Shown here: in pieces, positions 57,189 through 64,000 of the stretch
Numbering within the stretch: position 1 is the first letter of the stretch
How the letters are laid out: each line of letters starts with the position of its first letter
Origin: Maribacter sp.
GTDB taxonomy: Bacteria > Bacteroidota > Bacteroidia > Flavobacteriales > Flavobacteriaceae
Reading direction: 5' to 3'
Length of the DNA stretch: 64,000 bases
NCBI GenBank assembly: GCA_020629415.1
Contig: JAHDDL010000006.1
Span: 63,864-127,863, forward strand
Position numbers and translations under genes: made by a program
Notes under the pieces: model-generated
What the model was told of the DNA's origin: nothing
The model's database searches: none
What the model saw: only the letters and a program-made list of their open reading frames with translations

Positions 57189-59974
57189 TTATCTAGTTTG
57201 TAAGGTGCCGTAAATTTATAAGTGCCCGGTAGAACTTCAATTTCAACATAATTATCAGTGGTGCTCAATAACTTAATTTTTTTATATTCTTTTAGTGGTT
57301 GATTATTGATCAAAATATCATTTTCTCCAGATTTTGGTACCGTAATATTTGCCGTTGTGTTTGGTGGGATGTGAGTTTCCATTTTAAGTTGATTATTGGA
57401 AATTTTCCAAGAATTTGATACCGTGCCAAATGGAGTTTGTAAAGTTGCCGAGGCATTGGTTAAGTAATCTGAGTTGGGTATAGGGGCAATTTTTATGACT
57501 TTGTAACCAGCTTTTAAGGGTGATATACCTGCAATTCTTTCATACATCCACTCACCGATAGCACCATAGGCGTAATGATTTAAACTGTTCATGTTCTGTG
57601 GATTGAATCCTTCTTCTTTGCTATAACTGTTCCAACGTTCCCAAATAGTTGTAGCACCTTGATTAATAGAGTAGAACCATGACGGGTACGTTTCGTTAAA
57701 AAGTAATTTGTACATCATGTCTATCTCGCCGGTTTCATCTAAAACTTTTGATAATAATGGGGTTCCTAGAAATCCTGTGCGTAAATGATCATCAGCTTTA
57801 GAGATTTCTTCCATTAAATACTTTTTGGCATTTACTATTTTGTCTTCGGATAGTAAATTAAAAGCCAAGGCCAACAAATAAGATGTTTGGGTAGATGATA
57901 CTCCCTTAACTTTGCCGCTTTCATCAAAAAAGGTGTTTTCAAATGATTTGGCTACTGTTTTATATATCTCTTCATATTTTTTTTGTTCTTCTATTCTCCC
58001 TAATACAGCAGCACTTTTAGAAGCAAGTTTTGCCGAATGGGCATAAAAAGCAGTGCCAATAAGATTAAGTGAAGTGTCTCCTCTATTGTCACCGTTTTCT
58101 GGATAGGGCTGCAGCCAGTCTGAAAAAGACATCATATTGGAAATATTGTCTTTTGATTTCAGTTTATGATATTTTAACCATTCTTCCATCATTTCAAAAT
58201 TATCTTCCAATATGCTCTTGTCACCTGTACGCATATAAATTTTCCAAGGAATAATGGTACAAACATCACCCCAACCGGAACTACCAATTTTATTGCCACG
58301 TGCATCTGGCACTGTCCAAGGGATACCTCCATTTTCAAACTGAGCTTCTTGAACACTTTGTAACCAGCTTGCCCAAAATTTATAGACATCGGCATTGAAC
58401 ATAGATGTTGGTCCAAAAACTTGGGCATCACCTGTCCACCCTAAACGTTCATCACGTTGAGGACAATCTGTGGGAATATCAAAGAAATTACCTCTTAACC
58501 CCCAGATAATATTATTTTGTAGTTGGTTTAATTTGTCACTAGATGATGTAAACGTACCATTGTCGTCAAAATCTGAATACTGTACAATACCTTTTACCCA
58601 ATCTTTGTTAGGTTGTTTAGATGTATCAAATCCACTTAATTCAATATATCTGAAACCATGAAAAGTAAATTTGGGTATATACTCAATATCACCATCTTTC
58701 GAAGGAATATAATAATCTGTTGATTTTGCCGAACGATAATTTTTTGTATAAAAATTGCCCTCTGGCGATAACATTTCAGCAAATTTAATTTTTAGTGTAT
58801 CACCCTTTTTCATAGGCACATTTACGTGCGGTACGCCAACCATATTCTGCTTTAAATCAAAAATTACGGTATCATCTCTTTTTGTAATTTCTTTTGGGTT
58901 CAGCGTTATTTTTGCTTTTACCGTTGTGTGTCTTTTTGGTTCTAAAGCAATGTGGTCGTCAAGGTTCATGGTTTCTACACTGTGCCATTTATTATCAGCA
59001 AATTCATTGGTAGTCCAATTGGGCATTTCCAAATTGGCATTGTAAATTTCACCATCATATATTTCAGAAAATTGAATTGGTCCGTTGGTTGTTCCTTTCC
59101 AACTATCATCTGAAATGATGATTTCTTTAGATCCATCTTCCATATTGATTTCTAATTGACATAGAATTTTAGGTGAAATAGAATTGTCCCATGGTGTTTT
59201 TCCCCACAGTAACCTACCGGAATACCAACCGGATGCCAGCTCCACGCCAATAGTATTTTGATCAGTTTTTATTAAGTTGGTAACATCATAGGTTAATGTT
59301 TCAATTCTTTTATCATATGTAGTAAACCCTGGAGACATTACATCAGTACTTACATTTTTACCATTTACAGAAACATCAAAAACCCCCTTGGCGGTGATAT
59401 ACAACCTAGCGGATGAAATTGTATTTGTCAGCTTAAATTGTTTTCTCAGATATTGCGGTTTATGAATAAGTACGTTGTCACGACCACGTATGCTATCTTT
59501 TACAGTGTTTAGACCTATCCACTTTGCTTGCCAATCACTATTTTTAAGTAATCCTAATTCAAAATTTTGAATTTCACTCCAGTCAGAATCTTGGTCCGCT
59601 TGATTCCAGTATTTTATTTGCCAATATGCTTTTTGACGTGAATTTAGTGGGGCTCCTTGGTATTTTACCCAATTAGATTGGTCCGTTAGTTGTTTTTTTG
59701 AATCCCACAAATCTGCTTGGTCCGGTAATAAGTCTGGTCTACTGGCAACTACAATTCTATAGGCAGATTGTGCAGTAATAGCCTTATCAACTGGTAATTT
59801 CCAAGAAAAAGTAGGTTCGTTATCATAAAAACCTAAAGGGTTTTTAAAACCTTCAGAAATTATTAAGTTCTGTGCGGCCGTTAAGTTATGCTTTTCATTA
59901 CATGCCGTATGGCAGATTACCACCACACAAATGAATGCTTGAACAATATGTTTAGATATCAAGTTATAATGCAT
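57185..59974 (-). CDS. GH78 alpha-L-rhamnosidase (second stand-alone copy)
   Basis: 929 residues; possible lipobox VICHTAC (Cys25). Domain order as in the first GH78: Ig-like (SAYRIVVASRPDLLPDQADLWDS; AYWQIKYWNQADQDSDW), sugar-binding sandwich (SARLYITAKGVFDVSVNGK), a second beta domain, and the barrel with the canonical catalytic segment DIPTDCPQRDERLGWTGDA, closer to the GH78 consensus than the copy at 7281. C-terminal SLNHYAYGAIGEWMYERIAGI is also typical. In operon J, 20 bp after the uncharacterised gene at 59995 and overlapping the sulfatase gene by 4 bp. Together with the 7281 enzyme and the fusion protein it makes three GH78 modules, likely for different sulfation or linkage contexts. 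Confidence 0.93.
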   Translation of the reverse strand: MHYNLISKHIVQAFICVVVICHTACNEKHNLTAAQNLIISEGFKNPLGFYDNEPTFSWKLPVDKAITAQSAYRIVVASRPDLLPDQADLWDSKKQLTDQSNWVKYQGAPLNSRQKAYWQIKYWNQADQDSDWSEIQNFELGLLKNSDWQAKWIGLNTVKDSIRGRDNVLIHKPQYLRKQFKLTNTISSARLYITAKGVFDVSVNGKNVSTDVMSPGFTTYDKRIETLTYDVTNLIKTDQNTIGVELASGWYSGRLLWGKTPWDNSISPKILCQLEINMEDGSKEIIISDDSWKGTTNGPIQFSEIYDGEIYNANLEMPNWTTNEFADNKWHSVETMNLDDHIALEPKRHTTVKAKITLNPKEITKRDDTVIFDLKQNMVGVPHVNVPMKKGDTLKIKFAEMLSPEGNFYTKNYRSAKSTDYYIPSKDGDIEYIPKFTFHGFRYIELSGFDTSKQPNKDWVKGIVQYSDFDDNGTFTSSSDKLNQLQNNIIWGLRGNFFDIPTDCPQRDERLGWTGDAQVFGPTSMFNADVYKFWASWLQSVQEAQFENGGIPWTVPDARGNKIGSSGWGDVCTIIPWKIYMRTGDKSILEDNFEMMEEWLKYHKLKSKDNISNMMSFSDWLQPYPENGDNRGDTSLNLIGTAFYAHSAKLASKSAAVLGRIEEQKKYEEIYKTVAKSFENTFFDESGKVKGVSSTQTSYLLALAFNLLSEDKIVNAKKYLMEEISKADDHLRTGFLGTPLLSKVLDETGEIDMMYKLLFNETYPSWFYSINQGATTIWERWNSYSKEEGFNPQNMNSLNHYAYGAIGEWMYERIAGISPLKAGYKVIKIAPIPNSDYLTNASATLQTPFGTVSNSWKISNNQLKMETHIPPNTTANITVPKSGENDILINNQPLKEYKKIKLLSTTDNYVEIEVLPGTYKFTAPYKLDK

Positions 59975-59994
59975 TTTATTTAAAATTATATAGA

Positions 59995-61917
59995 TTAAGA
60001 TACTTGAATTGTTATTTCCAATTTATTAGTATTAACCTTGAATACCGCCATGATAGGAATTGCTTCTGCTCCAGGAACCATATTGAAAATACGATTTTTA
60101 GGAGTCTCTTTTATTTCAAGTGCTGCGCTAGAAGTTATACTTACTACGCCTTCTGGTTTATTCACTATGATTTCATTAGAGCTAACTTGTGTAACCACTT
60201 CATTAGATGGAGAAATTATAGGTAAAACAAATGTTGTCTTGTTGGTAATTTTTTTATCTGTTTTTGCAATAATCCGTATGTTGTTTTCTGAAACGTGATA
60301 GCTTAAATTAAAATCAGAGGCTGTTTGTTGAACAACATCATTATTATGGTCCTTTAAGGTGCATTGAGCATCTACGCTTATTTTTCCGTTGGTATCTTCG
60401 GAAGTAATAATTGCTGTACGGTCAAATATATTAGAATACCATTTGCCATTGAGCCTTGTTTCTATTCTTGGTGTAAATGGAAAATCTTCTCCTGGGTTGG
60501 GTTGTTGATTTAATGATTCTACCAATTTGTATTCAGCCATACTTGCAGCTAATAAAAGACCAACTTTATTATGGTATAATAGGGACATTACCCCACCTGT
60601 GGCTTGGCGGTAATGGCCATCTTTATAAATTGCATCATATGCAGTAATGGTTCCCCTCCAATCTCCACGGGCAAATAGGGTAGTATCAATTTCTTTATAG
60701 TGTTTTATGCCGTTGGCGATACTTCTAGGTAACGGGGTAGAGGTACTTATTTTTGGTAGGTTATCCCAGTTATCCAATAGATGTGCCAATGGCTTACTAT
60801 GGGCAAAAGTATGATGTATACAAGGTTTTATGCCATGTGAAACATAGTGCAACCCGCCATGTAGCAATCCGTTATTGGTACACCTTTTTAATAGTTTTGT
60901 GTATTTTACCGCTGCCGTACCCAATGCCTGATTTCTATCTGCCATTAAGACCAAAGCAGGTTGGCTACCATCACAAGTTCTGCTTCCCCAATACGTCCAT
61001 TTAAACATACGGGTGCCCCATCCATTGTCCCAACCACCGTCAGGTAGCATAAATTCTAAATGTGTGCTTAACGATTTATCCAAAAGGTCAAGTAACTCTT
61101 TATCATTTTCATGTACGGCATATAAAACAATATTATTTAAGGACTCCTCTACATTATACCCTAAATCAATACCAGGTAATTTTTTAGCACTTAGTTTGTG
61201 AGCACTTGGTTTAATTTCTCCGTAAAGAAAGTGATTAGGATTGGTAAAATATGGTTTTATTGCATGCGCAAGTTCTTTGCTGCGGGTAATGTATTCCTGT
61301 TTATTGAGCATCTTACCAATAAGGTTCAATGCATATATGGTGGTTGCCCCGTAGTTAACATTGGTAACATCCATTGAAGGAAACTTTTTGTATACGAAAT
61401 CTGCGGCTTTTGCTAATCTATCTGTCCATTGTTGACGTCGGTCGCTATCAAGAAGATCTCCGTGATAATGTAATGCTTCTGCAAGCGATATGGCTCCAAA
61501 AACCGTGATTCCGTTCCATGATTTTGGATTTAGATCATTGGACCACGCTCCACTAGGTAATGTAACATTTTTTGCCCACTCCATTACTGCAATACCTGAT
61601 TCTAGATATTTTTTATCACCTGTATATTTTGCCATTGCAAGTAGAGGGTAAACGGCATCCATCATTCTACCATGTACTTTATTACAAGCAGGGCATATAA
61701 ACATACCATGTGTTTTGGGATCACTAGGATTTATGACCTGCGTTTGTATAAGGCCATTGCACCAATCTCTCAGTAAATTGAATGTAAGTGTTCTAAATTC
61801 TGTTGAATGTGGTTGCGGGGATGAATTCTCTTTGCATGAATTTAAAAAGGTTGTAAATGGTAATGTTAAACCTACACCGCCCATGGCAGATAGTTGAATG
61901 AATTTTTTTCTTTTCAT
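59995..61917 (-). CDS. Uncharacterised secreted alpha-helical barrel protein
   Basis: 640 residues. The N terminus (MKRKKFIQLSAMGGVGLTLP...FLNSC) looks like a Tat-type lipoprotein leader with R-K-K-F in place of the twin Arg. Residues ~45-410 are helical repeats with many Trp/Gly/Tyr clusters: MFICPACNKVHGRMMDAVYP near 90, WNGITVFGAISLAEALHYHG, MLPDGGWDNGWGTRMFKWTYWG and HGGLHYVSHGIKPCIHHTFAHS. That is the look of an (alpha/alpha) toroid carbohydrate enzyme. The C-terminal 200 residues are beta-rich. I do not recognise a named GH or PL family. Being first in operon J with the exact-consensus promoter element, a role in ulvan breakdown (lyase or uronidase) is likely but unproven. Confidence 0.6.
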   Translation of the reverse strand: MKRKKFIQLSAMGGVGLTLPFTTFLNSCKENSSPQPHSTEFRTLTFNLLRDWCNGLIQTQVINPSDPKTHGMFICPACNKVHGRMMDAVYPLLAMAKYTGDKKYLESGIAVMEWAKNVTLPSGAWSNDLNPKSWNGITVFGAISLAEALHYHGDLLDSDRRQQWTDRLAKAADFVYKKFPSMDVTNVNYGATTIYALNLIGKMLNKQEYITRSKELAHAIKPYFTNPNHFLYGEIKPSAHKLSAKKLPGIDLGYNVEESLNNIVLYAVHENDKELLDLLDKSLSTHLEFMLPDGGWDNGWGTRMFKWTYWGSRTCDGSQPALVLMADRNQALGTAAVKYTKLLKRCTNNGLLHGGLHYVSHGIKPCIHHTFAHSKPLAHLLDNWDNLPKISTSTPLPRSIANGIKHYKEIDTTLFARGDWRGTITAYDAIYKDGHYRQATGGVMSLLYHNKVGLLLAASMAEYKLVESLNQQPNPGEDFPFTPRIETRLNGKWYSNIFDRTAIITSEDTNGKISVDAQCTLKDHNNDVVQQTASDFNLSYHVSENNIRIIAKTDKKITNKTTFVLPIISPSNEVVTQVSSNEIIVNKPEGVVSITSSAALEIKETPKNRIFNMVPGAEAIPIMAVFKVNTNKLEITIQVS

Positions 61918-61971
61918 GCTATTAAATTTGACTCCATTAAGAAGTAACGGAAAAAGCCATCGGTCTTTTCA

Positions 61972-62016
61972 CAAGTATAACCGAGTTTTAGAAAAAAGGC
62001 ATCCTGTACTGTACTG
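61972..62016 (-). promoter_or_regulatory. Operon J promoter: shared 16-bp element plus -7 box
   Basis: Plus-strand ATCCTGTACTGTACTG at 62001-62016 (exact consensus), 21 bp, then TATACTTG (61972-61979), 54 bp before the ATG at 61917. This is the rightmost copy and probably marks the right border of the PUL. Confidence 0.78.
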
Positions 62017-62062
62017 AGGCTAATGTTTAAAGATTTTTAAAACTAAATAATCTATTTTTATA

Positions 62063-62090
62063 TGAACATCTGTAAAAAAAAGGATGTTCA
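62063..62090 (-). terminator. Possible hairpin downstream of the potassium transporter gene
   Basis: TGAACATC (62063-62070) pairs with GATGTTCA (62083-62090) across a 12-base loop. It lies about 150 bp past the TrkH stop and the following minus-strand sequence is A-rich rather than T-rich, so this is a weak candidate. The rest of 62091-62241 shows nothing recognisable. Confidence 0.3.
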
Positions 62091-62241
62091 AAGCCATAGT
62101 ACTTGCATAGTAAAATCATGGTTACCACTAAGACCAAAGTCAGAGGCTGATGCGAAGAGTATATGTTAGGCATATCTACCCAAAAGGATAAAACTTTTTT
62201 AATAAAGTTATGAATGATATTTTTATCAATTGTTCATACAC

Positions 62242-63594
62242 TTAAACGGCAATGTCATCTTCTAAGGTTTTATTTTCGTTGTTGGCTACAGACCTAGACC
62301 AAATTGCAAGACCAAAGGTAAGAACGCCCAATCTGCCTATAAACATCAATAAAATAATAGTGATTTTACCAACGGAGCTCAAGTCTCCTGTTATTCCCAT
62401 GCTAATACCTACCGTGCCTAGGGCTGAAGCAACTTCAAATAGTATTTTATCTAAACTAAATTCCTCTGAGAAGGTGAGAATAAATAATCCTAAAAAAATT
62501 AGCGAGGTATAAAAAATAAAAGAGGAGGTTGCAATATATAGACGTTCAAATGGGATTGTTCTACCCCAAAAAGTAATCTGATGACTACCCCTTAATCGAC
62601 TTTTAATTATGGCAAATACGGCAGTAAGTGTAGTTATTTTTAATCCGCCGGCGGTTCCTGAGGGTGACGCGCCTATGTACATCAAAAAAACGGTAGCTAT
62701 TAATATAGGAGTAGAAAAATTTCCAAAATCCAAAGTATTGAAGCCAACCGTGGTCATAGCGGACATTGCTTGAAAAAAGGCTGCATATATTCTGGTTGAT
62801 CCGTTTAAAGTAGTAATCGTTGGTTCATAAAAATAAAAGAATAGGAAAGCAATACTTAATAGAATTGATAAGCCTATTAGAATTATTTTGGTTGTAAAGC
62901 TAAGCTTATGTGTTTTCTTTTTGATTAAAAGAACAAAATCGGTCACCACAATAAATCCGAGTGAGCCACCAATGGCCAAGAAAGAAATTATAAAGTTTAT
63001 GAAGCCATTACCGATGTATTCTGTGAAACCTGAATTAAAAAGACTAAAACCTGCAGTACAGAATGCACTTATACTATGAAATACAGCATTCCATAGTGCT
63101 TGGAAAGTTTCCATTCCATCTATTTTAAAGGCTACAAAAAATAAAATGGCGCCTATTAGCTCCATAATAGAAGTATAGATAATTACCGATTTTAAAAAGT
63201 CTTTTATTTTAATAGAAGTGGGTAAGGTAAATTCAGAGTTTAAAATGGCCTTATGCCACCTAGTTATTCTTTTAGTAGTTGATAGTAGCATGAATGTAGT
63301 AAAGGTGAGATAGCCAATACCACCTAATTGAAATAACAACATAATTATAAATTGACCTCCAAAATTGTAGCTGTCAAAAATACTGACAGTGACCAAACCT
63401 GTAGTGGATACTGCTGATGTTGCTATAAATAGATTATCTAGCAACGATGTTGAGGTTTTCTGAAAAATAGGTAAGGATAGTAAAAGAAAGCCTGCAACTA
63501 TATAAGTCAAAAAACCATAAAATAAGTTCTGCTGTGGTGAGTGTCTTAGTTTAAATTTGAGGTATTTATTATTCCATTTCTTTAAGTATTCCAT
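62242..63594 (-). CDS. TrkH/KtrB-family potassium uptake protein
   Basis: 450 residues, inner membrane. Four repeated M1-P-M2 units are visible through their selectivity-filter loops: SAVSTTGLVTVS, SAFCTAGFSLF, SAMTTVGFNTLD and SALGTVGISMGITG, each with the key Gly. LFQLGGIGYLTFTTFMLL and GASPSGTAGGLKITT are further family segments. It imports K+ (or Na+/K+) and normally needs a cytoplasmic TrkA/KtrA subunit, which is not in this window. It has no copy of the PUL promoter element and is ordinary housekeeping content just outside the PUL. Start ATG at 63594; the upstream 63595-63907 stretch is noncoding. Confidence 0.93.
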   Translation of the reverse strand: MEYLKKWNNKYLKFKLRHSPQQNLFYGFLTYIVAGFLLLSLPIFQKTSTSLLDNLFIATSAVSTTGLVTVSIFDSYNFGGQFIIMLLFQLGGIGYLTFTTFMLLSTTKRITRWHKAILNSEFTLPTSIKIKDFLKSVIIYTSIMELIGAILFFVAFKIDGMETFQALWNAVFHSISAFCTAGFSLFNSGFTEYIGNGFINFIISFLAIGGSLGFIVVTDFVLLIKKKTHKLSFTTKIILIGLSILLSIAFLFFYFYEPTITTLNGSTRIYAAFFQAMSAMTTVGFNTLDFGNFSTPILIATVFLMYIGASPSGTAGGLKITTLTAVFAIIKSRLRGSHQITFWGRTIPFERLYIATSSFIFYTSLIFLGLFILTFSEEFSLDKILFEVASALGTVGISMGITGDLSSVGKITIILLMFIGRLGVLTFGLAIWSRSVANNENKTLEDDIAV

Positions 63595-63907
63595 GTCATC
63601 TAAGCTAAATGTTAGGCAAGTTATAAAATTTTATTATCTGCCAATTAATAGATAGTTTATTTAAAATTTAGATCACCACATATTATTTATGATGTTTTGA
63701 TGGATTTAATATTTTAGGTTTTGTAATATGGTATTGAGTTCTGTATTGTTTTGGAGTATACTTTTTAATATGAAGTCTTTATTGTTTTAATTACAGCTAA
63801 GGTACCTTAACTTGAATTGCCATTTTTATCATTTTCTGGAGTATAAAAAGCAAATGTTTGTAAAATGACCAAATTTATTTAGAAGGTGGCACTTTAATTG
63901 AAAGCAA
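63595..63907. other. Noncoding AT-rich region
   Basis: 313 bp between the TrkH-type gene and the tRNA terminator. I see no coding frame, no 16-bp promoter element and no convincing structured RNA. It presumably holds the promoter of the transporter gene, but I could not single out a -7 box. Confidence 0.5.
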
Positions 63908-63941
63908 AAAACCCTGCAAATTTTAATTTGCAGGGTTTTTA
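63908..63941 (-). terminator. Terminator hairpin after tRNA-Arg
   Basis: A stem built on CCCTGCAAAT (63913-63922) and its complement (63927-63936), extended by flanking A/T pairs to 63908 and 63941. On the minus strand it ends in a T run. It lies 9 bp past the tRNA 3' end. Confidence 0.88.
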
Positions 63942-63949
63942 TTTTCAGT

Positions 63950-64000
63950 GACCTCGACAGGATTCAAACCTGTAACCTCTTGAGCCGTAATCAAGTGCGC
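63950..64000 (-). tRNA. tRNA-Arg (anticodon ACG), 3' part
   Basis: The minus strand shows anticodon stem CTTGA/TCAAG enclosing loop TTACGGC (anticodon ACG), then variable loop, T stem ACAGG/CCTGT with loop TTTGAAT, and acceptor strand CGAGGTC with discriminator A at 63950. CCA is not encoded. The D arm and 5' acceptor strand lie beyond the right edge. Confidence 0.92.

Noticed and set aside
60004..60298. Two plus-strand frames of 73 and 86 codons
   Set aside because: Antisense shadows of the 640-residue gene at 59995-61917, with biased, low-information composition.
1..62016. Fucoidan, alginate or heparin-like glycan as the PUL substrate
   Set aside because: There is no visible GH29, GH95 or GH107 fucosidase and no full alginate lyase set. 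Repeated GH78/GH106 rhamnosidases, GH105, the PL28-like lyase and the sulfatase-GH78 fusion fit ulvan better.
1..64000. Insertion sequences, transposases, integrases or phage genes
   Set aside because: None recognised; apart from the VOC relic the genes appear intact and tightly packed in operons.

Overview
The window comes from a marine member of the Bacteroidota, most likely a Flavobacteriaceae species. The evidence is low G+C, a SusC/SusD pair, a type IX secretion (T9SS) sorting domain, and promoters with the Bacteroidetes -7 box (TAnnTTTG). I cannot name the genus. Almost the whole window (1 to about 62,020) is one large polysaccharide utilisation locus (PUL). Its content is a PL28-like ulvan-lyase protein, two heparinase-fold lyases resembling PL40, GH105, three GH78 catalytic modules (one fused to a sulfatase), GH106 plus a GH106-like protein, GH3, a GH5-like enzyme and nine S1 sulfatase modules. 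That set fits ulvan, the sulfated rhamnose/uronic acid/xylose polysaccharide of green algae.

Layout, left to right. (A) 10127 to 1, minus: GH78, carbohydrate-binding lipoprotein, GH3, heparinase-fold lyase, GH105, and the start of an Alginate_lyase-family gene. (B) 10479-13547, plus: secreted PL28-like lyase with three lectin-like repeats. (C) 19318 to 13901, minus: membrane cytochrome-c/DUF1549/DUF1553 protein, Tat-exported DUF1501 protein, NHL beta-propeller. (D) 27401 to 19531, minus: GH106 and three sulfatases. (E) 39879 to 27529, minus: CBM plus nucleoside-hydrolase-like protein, ThuA, second heparinase-fold lyase, three sulfatases, GH106-like protein. (F) 40071-42792, plus: double-DUF1080 lipoprotein and Gfo/Idh/MocA oxidoreductase. 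(G) 47009 to 43491, minus: sulfatase-GH78 fusion. (H) 47256-49004, plus: sulfatase. (I) 55293 to 49095, minus: SusC, SusD, GH5-like. (J) 61917 to 55698, minus: uncharacterised Tat-type protein, GH78, sulfatase. A decayed VOC-family gene lies at 42866-43371. Beyond the PUL are a TrkH-type potassium transporter and the 3' part of a tRNA-Arg(ACG).

The most notable result is regulatory. A 16-bp element, consensus ATCCTGTACTGTACTG (TCCTG invariant), occurs once in front of nine of the ten transcription units and was not noticed at gene starts inside operons. Read in the direction of transcription it ends in CAGGAT. It lies exactly 21 bp (20 bp in one case) upstream of a recognisable -7 box, where a -33 element would normally be. 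This defines one co-regulated set of promoters and suggests an activator, or an unusual sigma factor, encoded outside this window. The set also includes genes not usually discussed as ulvan genes: the planctomycete-type cytochrome/DUF1553/DUF1501/NHL cassette and a ThuA/DUF1080/Gfo-Idh-MocA group that may form an oxidative (3-keto) glycoside cleavage branch.

Proposed working order: the PL28-like protein and other surface enzymes cut the polymer, and SusC/D imports oligosaccharides. Periplasmic sulfatases, GH105, GH78, GH106 and GH3 then strip them to monosaccharides, with the oxidative branch handling linkages the hydrolases cannot. Assignments rest on motifs and family memory; no database search was possible.
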